Of a stretch of DNA of 64,000 nt, positions 58,531 through 64,000 are shown piece by piece. The position numbers and the translations under genes were made by a program. This DNA comes from Nocardioides luti (GTDB lineage Bacteria; Actinomycetota; Actinomycetes; Propionibacteriales; Nocardioidaceae). Where the stretch lies: contig NZ_JACKXE010000001.1 in assembly GCF_014212315.1 (NCBI RefSeq), positions 3,100,001 through 3,164,000 of the forward strand, in the 5' to 3' direction. A model generated the notes under the pieces. It was not told where the DNA came from, did no database searches, and saw nothing but the letters and a program-made list of their open reading frames with translations. How positions within the stretch are numbered: position 1 is the stretch's first letter; every line of letters starts with the position of its first letter.

Positions 58531-59937
58531 TCAGCGAGACAGCGCGCGCGACCCGCCGGAGCCGTAGCGGCGCGACGGGTTGGACCCGATCTTGTCGGGC
58601 GCGGCCTTCCGGACCGGCGCCTTCCTCGCTGCCGCCTTCTTGGTCGGCGCCTTCTTCGCGGGGGCGGCCTTCTTGGTGGCGGCCGCCTGCTTGGCAGGAG
58701 ACTTCGTGGCGGGGGCCTTCTTCGCGGCCGCCTTCTTCGTCGCCGCCTTCTTCGTCGCGACCTTCTTCGCTGCCGGGACGACCTTCTCCACGGCGGCCTT
58801 CTTGGCGGCCGGGCTCTTCCTGGCCGTACGCCGGGTGCGGACCGCCGGGGCGGGCAGCGTCTCGCCCTCGGCGTCGGAGGACCACTGGCTGATCCACTCG
58901 TCCATCACCGCCCAGGTGCTGTTGCGGGCGGAGCGGCCGGTGAGCATGCCGAGGTGGCCGCCGGGGACGATCTCGAAGCGGACCTCCTTCGCCCCCTTCA
59001 GCAGCGGCACCACGGCCTTGACCGCGGCGACCGGGGCGATGCCGTCGGTCGATCCTGCGAAGACCAGGACCGGAGCCTTGATGTTGGCCACCGAGATGGT
59101 GCGGTCGCCGAACTCGATGGCGCCGGTGACGAGCGCGTTGCCCTTCACGAACCGGTGGTAGAGCTGCCCGAACGTGCGGCCGGGGTAGGCGATCATGTTG
59201 TCCATGAAGCGGTCCACCGCCTCGAGCTGCGCCAGGAAGTCGGTGTCGTCGAGGTGGCTGGCCACGGCCAGCGGCTTGGTGACGAGCTTCTGGAAGGACG
59301 ACAGCTGGAAGGCCCAGCGCACCAGCGGCTTCGGGGCGCCGCCGAGCGCCTGGTAGGTCCGGGTGATGCCCTTGCCGGGCGCGATGTTCAGCAGCGGCCG
59401 CAGCGGCGCGACCATCGGCACCAGCTTCACGTCGAAGGGTGACCCGACGGCGGTGACGGAGGCGATCGGCAGGTCCGGGCGGTCCGCGGCCGTGAGCAGC
59501 GTGAAGATCCCGCCGAGGCTCCAGCCGACCACGTGCACCGGCCTGCCGCCGGCGTGCGCGGACGCCTCGAGGATCGCGGCGGGCACGACCTCGTCGATCC
59601 AGTGCTCCATGCCGAGGTTGCGGTCCTTGAAGGAGACCTGGCCGTACTCGACGAGGTACGTCGGGCGGCCGGCGCCCACGAAGTGCTCGACCAGCGAGCA
59701 CCCGCGGCGCAGGTCGAAGCACAGGGCCGGCGCGGCCAGCGGCGTGACCAGGAGGACGGGGTCGCCCTGCTCCTTGACCTTGGCCGAGGGCCGGTAGTGG
59801 TAGAGCTCGCGCAGCATGCCCTCGTCGATGAGGGTGCGGGGCATCGGGCGGAGATCGGCCAGTCCGCCGTACAACATCTTGTGCGCGACGTTGCTGGCAG
59901 CAGAGACGACCTGATCGGGCTTCGGGATCAGATCCAT
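58531..59937 (-). CDS. PHA synthase-like alpha/beta hydrolase with histone H1-like tail
   Basis: A 468-residue protein. Residues about 1-350 are an alpha/beta hydrolase of the PhaC type, with nucleophile motif HVVGWSLGGIF (Ser140 where polymerising PhaC enzymes have Cys), FAGSTDGIAP for the acid and GGHLGMLTG for the histidine. Residues about 365-468 are a Lys/Ala/Pro-rich tail with many KKAA and KKAP repeats, like histone H1 or mycobacterial HupB. Serine in place of cysteine argues for a hydrolase rather than a polymerase. The tail could bind DNA or granule surfaces. The ATG at 59937 is six bases after TAACTT. Confidence 0.82.
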   Translation of the reverse strand: MDLIPKPDQVVSAASNVAHKMLYGGLADLRPMPRTLIDEGMLRELYHYRPSAKVKEQGDPVLLVTPLAAPALCFDLRRGCSLVEHFVGAGRPTYLVEYGQVSFKDRNLGMEHWIDEVVPAAILEASAHAGGRPVHVVGWSLGGIFTLLTAADRPDLPIASVTAVGSPFDVKLVPMVAPLRPLLNIAPGKGITRTYQALGGAPKPLVRWAFQLSSFQKLVTKPLAVASHLDDTDFLAQLEAVDRFMDNMIAYPGRTFGQLYHRFVKGNALVTGAIEFGDRTISVANIKAPVLVFAGSTDGIAPVAAVKAVVPLLKGAKEVRFEIVPGGHLGMLTGRSARNSTWAVMDEWISQWSSDAEGETLPAPAVRTRRTARKSPAAKKAAVEKVVPAAKKVATKKAATKKAAAKKAPATKSPAKQAAATKKAAPAKKAPTKKAAARKAPVRKAAPDKIGSNPSRRYGSGGSRALSR

Positions 59938-59943
59938 GGACGC

Positions 59944-59949
59944 AAGTTA
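59944..59949 (-). promoter_or_regulatory. Candidate -10 element, leaderless PhaC-like gene
   Basis: TAACTT on the minus strand, six bases before the ATG. Confidence 0.45.
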
Positions 59950-59966
59950 CCGGAGAGTCGGGTGCA

Positions 59967-59980
59967 GCGGAGCGCTCCGC
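59967..59980. terminator. 14-base palindrome downstream of otsA
   Basis: GCGGAGCGCTCCGC is perfectly self-complementary and lies 38 bases after the otsA stop codon, upstream of the next gene on the same strand. It may end the otsA transcript. Confidence 0.4.
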
Positions 59981-60017
59981 CACGTTGTCCTGCCCACACC
60001 GGCCGCACCGGCCCGGG

Positions 60018-61457
60018 TCAGGAGCGCTTGGCGGGCCGCACGGACTTGCCGTGCGAGGGGCGGACGGCGGCCAGCTCCTCGAGGAAGGCGTCGGCCCAGG
60101 CCGCGACGTCGTGCTGCAGGACCTGCTTGCGCATCGCCTTCATCCGGCGGGTCAGGTCGCGCTCGTCGGCGGCGAACGCCTCGAGCAGCGCGGCCTTCAT
60201 GCCGTTGATGTCGTAGGGGTTCACCAGCCAGGCCTGGCGCAGCTCCTCGGCCGCGCCGGCGAACTCGGAGAGCACCAGGGCGCCGTCGCTGTCGAAGCGG
60301 CAGGCGACGTACTCCTTGGCGACGAGGTTCATGCCGTCGCGGAACGGCGTGACGACCATGATGTCGGCGGCGCGGTAGAGCGCCGCCATCTCCTCGCGCG
60401 GGTAGGAGGAGTGCAGGTAGGAGATCGCGGGCTTGCCGATCTTGCCGAGGTCGCCGTTGATGCGGCCGACGAGGCGGTCGATGTCGTCGCGCAGGATGCG
60501 GTACTGCTCGACGCGCTCGCGCGACGGCGTCGCCACCTGGACGAAGACCGCGTCCTCGACGTCGAGCCGGCCGTCGGCGATCAGCTCGCTGAAGGCGCGC
60601 AGCCGCGACAGGATGCCCTTGGTGTAGTCGAGCCGGTCGATGCCCAGGAACACCTTGCGCGGGTTGCCGAGCGCGGCCCGGATCTCGGCGGCGCGCTCGG
60701 TGACCGCCTCGGAGCGGGCCAGCTCCTCGAAGCCGGCCGCGTCGATCGAGATCGGGAAGGCGCCGGCGCGGACCGTGCGGCCGTCGGGCAGGTAGACCAG
60801 GTCGCGGTGCGTCTTGTGGCCGACCCGCTGGCGGACCAGGCGGACGAAGTTCTGCGAGCCGCCGGCGAGCTGGAAGCCGACGAGGTCGGCGCCGAGGAGG
60901 CCCTCGAGGATCTGGCGGCGCCACGGCAGCTGCTGGAAGAGCTCGGCCGGGGGGAACGGGATGTGGAGGTAGAACCCGATGCGCAGGTCTGGCCGCAGGT
61001 CGCGGAGCATCTGCGGGACCAGCTGGAGCTGGTAGTCGTGGACCCACACCGTGGCGCCCTCGGAGGCCAGCTCGGCGGCCTTCTCGGCGAAGCGCCGGTT
61101 GACCGAGACGTAGGAGTCCCACCACTCGCGGTGGAAGGCCGGCTTGGCCACGACGTCGTGGTAGAGCGGCCACAGGGTGGCGTTCGAGAAGCCCTCGTAG
61201 AAGTTCTCGATCTCGTCGGGGCTCATCGTCATCGGGACCAGGTCGAGGCCCTCGAACTCGAAGCGCTCGAGGTCCTGCTCGGTGCCGCCCGGCCAGCCGA
61301 TCCAGACGCCGTCGTTGGCCCGCAGGACGGGCTCGATCGCGGTGACCAGGCCGCCCGGCGACGTGCGCCAGCCGGGGGTACCGTCGGGCAGGGTCACCCG
61401 GTCGACCGGCAGCCTGTTGGCGACGATGACGAGGTCGGACGATCCGGTGGAGGGCAC
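60018..61457 (-). CDS. otsA: Trehalose-6-phosphate synthase
   Basis: A 479-residue GT20 enzyme. Conserved landmarks include [12 protein letters not shown] at the start, [56 protein letters not shown] and [17 protein letters not shown]. It joins UDP- or GDP-glucose with glucose-6-phosphate to make trehalose-6-phosphate in the cytoplasm. The start is a GTG at 61457, six bases after TAGGGT. The matching phosphatase gene begins at 63594 on the other strand. Confidence 0.97.
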   Translation of the reverse strand: MPSTGSSDLVIVANRLPVDRVTLPDGTPGWRTSPGGLVTAIEPVLRANDGVWIGWPGGTEQDLERFEFEGLDLVPMTMSPDEIENFYEGFSNATLWPLYHDVVAKPAFHREWWDSYVSVNRRFAEKAAELASEGATVWVHDYQLQLVPQMLRDLRPDLRIGFYLHIPFPPAELFQQLPWRRQILEGLLGADLVGFQLAGGSQNFVRLVRQRVGHKTHRDLVYLPDGRTVRAGAFPISIDAAGFEELARSEAVTERAAEIRAALGNPRKVFLGIDRLDYTKGILSRLRAFSELIADGRLDVEDAVFVQVATPSRERVEQYRILRDDIDRLVGRINGDLGKIGKPAISYLHSSYPREEMAALYRAADIMVVTPFRDGMNLVAKEYVACRFDSDGALVLSEFAGAAEELRQAWLVNPYDINGMKAALLEAFAADERDLTRRMKAMRKQVLQHDVAAWADAFLEELAAVRPSHGKSVRPAKRS

Positions 61458-61463
61458 GGCCCA

Positions 61464-61469
61464 ACCCTA
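61464..61469 (-). promoter_or_regulatory. Candidate -10 element, leaderless otsA
   Basis: TAGGGT on the minus strand, six bases before the GTG start. Confidence 0.5.
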
Positions 61470-61486
61470 GGCGCTGGCCCTGACAC

Positions 61487-61507
61487 CCACCCCGCCCGAG
61501 GGGGTGG
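61487..61507 (-). terminator. Hairpin after the Gfo/Idh gene
   Basis: CCACCCC (61487-61493) and GGGGTGG (61501-61507) form a 7-bp stem with a 7-base loop, just after the stop codon of the oxidoreductase gene on the minus strand. Confidence 0.5.
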
Positions 61508-61515
61508 GGTGGCGG

Positions 61516-62562
61516 TCAGCCCGCGTCGGCGGCGTACCGCACGCCGATCTGGGCCCGCACGTCGTCCATCTGCCGCATCAGCGTGAGCGTCTGGGCGTGC
61601 GGCACCAGCGGACTCTCGCGCAGGCCCTCGGCCAGGCAGCGCTGCACCTCGACGGCCTCGTTGCCGTAGCCGGAGCCGATGACCGGCTCGTCGCCCTCGA
61701 TGCGCACCGGCTCGCCCAGCCCGACGTCGTCGTTGGAGCCGCCGTCGTCGAACGGCGTGAACAGCGCGTACGCCGGGTGGTGGAAGTCCTCGAGGGTGAT
61801 CCGGCCCCGGTCGGTCGCGATCGCGGCGGCGCGCGAGGACCACGACGTCATCGACGCGGTCATCGTGGCGACCGCGCCGCCCGGGTAGCGCCCCACCACG
61901 GCGACGTCGAGGTCCGCCCCGGCCTCGGACAGGACCGCGGTCGCCCGGAGCTCCTCGGCCTCGCCGAGCAGCAGGTGCGCCAGCGTGAGCGGGTAGATCC
62001 CCATGTCCAGGAGCGCGCCCGCGCCCAGCGCCGGGTCGAGCATCCGGTCGGTCGGGGCGGCGTCCACGCGGAAGCCGAGCTCCGCGTGCAGCTGGCGCGG
62101 CGTCCCGAAGCGCCCGTCGGCGAGGTCGCGGCGCAGGCGGCGGACGACCGGGTGGCAGGCGGTCCACATCGCCTCCATCAGGAAGCGGTCGTGCTCGCGG
62201 GCGAGCGCGACCATCGCCTCGGCGTCCGCGGTGGTGAGCGTCAGCGGCTTCTCGCAGAGCACGTGCTTGCCGGCCGCGAACGCCAGCGCCGCGTGCTCGA
62301 GGTGCAGGGAGTGCGGGCTGGCGACGTACACGACGTCGACGTCGGGGTCCTCGACCAGCGCCTCGTAGGAGGAGTGCGCCGTGCGGGCGCCGTGCTCGGC
62401 GGCGAAGGCCTGCGCGGACTCCTCGCGGCGCGAGCCGACCGCGGCCAGCTCGGCGCCGGGCACCAGGGCGAGGTCGCGGGCGAAGCTGTGGGCGATCTTG
62501 CCGGTCGCGAGGATGCCCCAGCGGGTGGGGGAGGAGCCGGCCCCGGGTGTCGTCTGCGTCAT
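61516..62562 (-). CDS. Gfo/Idh/MocA-family oxidoreductase
   Basis: A 348-residue protein. The N-terminal Rossmann domain has WGILATGKIAHSFARDLAL (about 16-34) and YVASPHSLHLEHAALAFAAGKHVLCEKPLTL shared by the family in pieces (EKP near 98-100). A C-terminal alpha/beta substrate domain contains LLDMGIYPLTLA. It is an NAD(P)-dependent sugar or polyol dehydrogenase; the substrate is unknown. The ATG at 62562 is seven bases after TAGGCT. Confidence 0.88.
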   Translation of the reverse strand: MTQTTPGAGSSPTRWGILATGKIAHSFARDLALVPGAELAAVGSRREESAQAFAAEHGARTAHSSYEALVEDPDVDVVYVASPHSLHLEHAALAFAAGKHVLCEKPLTLTTADAEAMVALAREHDRFLMEAMWTACHPVVRRLRRDLADGRFGTPRQLHAELGFRVDAAPTDRMLDPALGAGALLDMGIYPLTLAHLLLGEAEELRATAVLSEAGADLDVAVVGRYPGGAVATMTASMTSWSSRAAAIATDRGRITLEDFHHPAYALFTPFDDGGSNDDVGLGEPVRIEGDEPVIGSGYGNEAVEVQRCLAEGLRESPLVPHAQTLTLMRQMDDVRAQIGVRYAADAG

Positions 62563-62569
62563 GGTGGCG

Positions 62570-62575
62570 AGCCTA
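62570..62575 (-). promoter_or_regulatory. Candidate -10 element, leaderless Gfo/Idh gene
   Basis: TAGGCT on the minus strand, seven bases before the ATG. Confidence 0.45.
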
Positions 62576-62601
62576 GGGGTGGTGGCCCCGGCGCGGGCCC
62601 C

Positions 62602-62623
62602 GCGAGTCGCGCCCGCGACTCGC
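62602..62623. repeat. 10-bp inverted repeat in a divergent promoter region
   Basis: GCGAGTCGCG (62602-62611) pairs with CGCGACTCGC (62614-62623) across two bases. It lies between the divergent Gfo/Idh and DUF3263 genes, just upstream of the -35 of the latter, so an operator is as likely as a hairpin. Confidence 0.55.
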
Positions 62624-62632
62624 CGGATGCGA

Positions 62633-62662
62633 ATGACATCCGTGTGGTTCGTCGCCTACAGT
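62633..62662 (+). promoter_or_regulatory. Promoter of the DUF3263 gene
   Basis: ATGACA (62633-62638) and TACAGT (62657-62662) are 18 bases apart and resemble a housekeeping promoter. A leader of about 35 bases with GGGGAGA precedes the ATG at 62702. Confidence 0.6.
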
Positions 62663-62701
62663 GGTCCCACCACCACACATTCCACCCCGGGGAGACTGCG
62701 C

Positions 62702-62998
62702 ATGGACGCCGCGAACGCCCTCCACGGCCACGAGGCCGAGGCCGCGTCGAGCCTCAGCGACCGGGACCGGGACATCCTGGAGTTCGAGCGCCAGTGGTGG
62801 AAGTACGCCGGCGCCAAGGAGACCGCGGTCCGCGAGAAGTTCGACATGAGCTCCACGCGCTACTACCAGGTGCTCAACGCCCTCATCGACCGCCCCGAGG
62901 CCATCGAGGCCGACCCGCTGCTCGTGCGCCGGCTGCGACGCCTCCGGGCCGCCCGCCAGCGCCAGCGCTCGGCCCGCCGCCTCGGCTTCGAGGTCTGA
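62702..62998 (+). CDS. DUF3263 protein
   Basis: A 98-residue cytoplasmic protein. The core LSDRDRDILEFERQWWKYAGAK (split across 18-39) and the helix-turn-helix-like MSSTRYYQVLNALIDRPEA are typical of the actinobacterial DUF3263 family, whose basic C-terminus suggests nucleic acid binding. Function unknown. It is followed after three bases by a LytR_C gene, a conserved actinobacterial pairing. Confidence 0.88.
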   Translation: MDAANALHGHEAEAASSLSDRDRDILEFERQWWKYAGAKETAVREKFDMSSTRYYQVLNALIDRPEAIEADPLLVRRLRRLRAARQRQRSARRLGFEV

Positions 62999-63001
62999 GC
63001 C

Positions 63002-63520
63002 GTGCCCCGCACCCCTCGTCGCCGCGACCAGCGCGGCGTGGTCTTCCCCAGCCCGGTCGTGATGCTCAGCATCATCGCCGTCGCCATGGCCGGCATCGCC
63101 TACGTCGCCACCCGCGGCCAGGAGCCGACCGAGCGCGAGGTCACCACGGTCTCCCGCAAGGCCGACCCGACGCCGACGGCCACCCCCTCCACGCCGGTGA
63201 AGACCGACAAGGAGAAGAAGAAGCCCGCCAAGCCGCAGGTCCAGCGCGGCAAGGTCTACGTCGAGGTCTACAACAACTCCGGGATCACCGGGCTCGCGGG
63301 CCGGATCGCCACCCAGGCGACCGACGCCGGCTGGCAGGTCGTCGGCTCCGACAACTGGTACGGCACCATCCCGACCTCCACCGTCTACTACCCGCAGCGC
63401 CTCAAGGCCGCGGGCAAGATGCTGGCGCTCGACCTCGGCATCCAGCGCGTGATGCCCGCCGTCGACGGCCCGATGCGCCTCGACCGGCTCACGGTCGTGC
63501 TCACCGCCGACGCCGCGTAA
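63002..63520 (+). CDS. LytR C-terminal domain membrane protein
   Basis: A 172-residue protein with one membrane anchor (about 14-36), a Thr/Pro/Lys-rich linker (about 45-78) and a LytR_C domain (about 80-172) beginning VYVEVYNNSGITGLAGRIA. The domain occurs in cell-wall-linked proteins. It starts at a GTG three bases after the DUF3263 stop codon, so both share one transcript. Confidence 0.88.
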   Translation: MPRTPRRRDQRGVVFPSPVVMLSIIAVAMAGIAYVATRGQEPTEREVTTVSRKADPTPTATPSTPVKTDKEKKKPAKPQVQRGKVYVEVYNNSGITGLAGRIATQATDAGWQVVGSDNWYGTIPTSTVYYPQRLKAAGKMLALDLGIQRVMPAVDGPMRLDRLTVVLTADAA

Positions 63521-63593
63521 CCTCCGCCACTCGCCCCGGCCTCGCCCGGACGGGGGTTGTCCGGGTCGCTCCGGCATCTGGTTGGGTTGGGGC

Positions 63594-64000
63594 ATGGACT
63601 TCACCTCGGTCGAGGGAGAGCAGCGGTACGCCGCCCTGGTGCGCGCCGCCGCCGACACGGTGGTCGGTCTCGACTTCGACGGCGTGCTGTCGCCGATCGT
63701 GGACGACCCCGCCGCCGCGCACATCCACCCGGACGCGGGCGAGGTCCTCGTCGAGCTGGCCGGCCAGGTGCGCGCGATCGCGGTCATCACCGGTCGTCCG
63801 GCCCGCCAGGCGCTCGACCTCGGCGGCCTCGAGGAGGTCGGCCAGGCGGTGGGCGACGCCGGCAAGGAGCTCTACGTCTTCGGGCAGTACGGCAACGAGC
63901 GGTGGAGCTCGACCAACCGCCGGGTGATCTCGCCCCGGCCGCCGGCCGGCCTCGCGACCTTCCTGCGCGAGGTGCCCCGGGTGCTGCGTCGCGCAGACGC
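63594..64000 (+). CDS. otsB: Trehalose-6-phosphate phosphatase, 5' part
   Basis: The first 135 codons are visible before the right edge of the window. The HAD-family motif GLDFDGVLSPI (about 25-35) contains the nucleophile Asp, and ITGRPARQAL is motif II. It removes phosphate from trehalose-6-phosphate, completing the route begun by OtsA, whose gene lies 2.1 kb away on the other strand. Confidence 0.9.
   Translation, partial: MDFTSVEGEQRYAALVRAAADTVVGLDFDGVLSPIVDDPAAAHIHPDAGEVLVELAGQVRAIAVITGRPARQALDLGGLEEVGQAVGDAGKELYVFGQYGNERWSSTNRRVISPRPPAGLATFLREVPRVLRRAD

Overview
The window is very GC-rich, coding-dense DNA from an actinobacterium. Gene order and content (carD next to an LpqE-like lipoprotein, ispD, ispF, cysS and rlmB; DUF6318, DUF6153, DUF4032, DUF3263 and LytR_C proteins) suggest Nocardioides or a close relative in the Propionibacteriales. 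This assignment is inference from content; no 16S rRNA gene is present. No stretch longer than about 300 bases lacks a gene.

Layout. 1-4 kb: gpmA (partial), LpqE-like lipoprotein and a UbiA-like membrane protein on the minus strand, then carD, a short IspD-like protein and a full-length ispD. 4-5.4 kb: SigE-family sigma factor with a membrane partner. 5.6-15.5 kb: assimilatory nitrate cluster (NarK, molybdenum nitrate reductase, FAD/[2Fe-2S] reductase, NirB, NirD, uroporphyrinogen-III synthase fused to a winged helix as in NnaR, SirB-like chelatase). It reduces nitrate to ammonium and supplies siroheme. 15.6-24.6 kb: ispF, a membrane-anchored sulfite-oxidase-like enzyme, three exported proteins, a C39-like peptidase, cysS and rlmB. 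The carD/ispD/ispF/cysS block that is compact in mycobacteria is therefore spread out here.

24.6-36 kb: metallophosphoesterase, Eis-like acetyltransferase, acyl-CoA dehydrogenase, then a six-gene operon for a branched-chain-amino-acid-type ABC importer (fused LivH-LivM permease) ending in two envelope proteins. 36-41.3 kb: DUF4032 protein, GH13 glycosidase coupled to SoxR, an SDR, tRNA-Thr(TGT) and a small HNH protein. 41.3-49 kb: Ser/Thr kinase, DUF305 and DUF6153 proteins, pyridoxal kinase, then GMC oxidoreductase, aldehyde dehydrogenase and aldo/keto reductase. 49-58.5 kb: DODA-type dioxygenase, ung, an exported amine oxidase with a beta-propeller protein, a TetR/aldolase/kinase operon, and a PLP lyase with a sugar-type transporter. 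58.5-64 kb: a PHA-synthase-like hydrolase with a histone-like tail, otsA, a Gfo/Idh oxidoreductase, DUF3263, LytR_C and the start of otsB.

Most notable observations. (1) The two IspD-like proteins have lost complementary active-site residues, which suggests a heteromeric enzyme. (2) Three KstR-like operators (TNNAACNNGTTNNA) lie upstream of the ABC importer, the SDR and the GMC/aldehyde dehydrogenase pair. (3) Long inverted repeats sit at gene ends throughout, including a head-to-head array of about 32-bp units at 35988-36197. (4) At least a dozen genes have a TANNNT hexamer 6-7 nt before the start codon, indicating leaderless transcripts.
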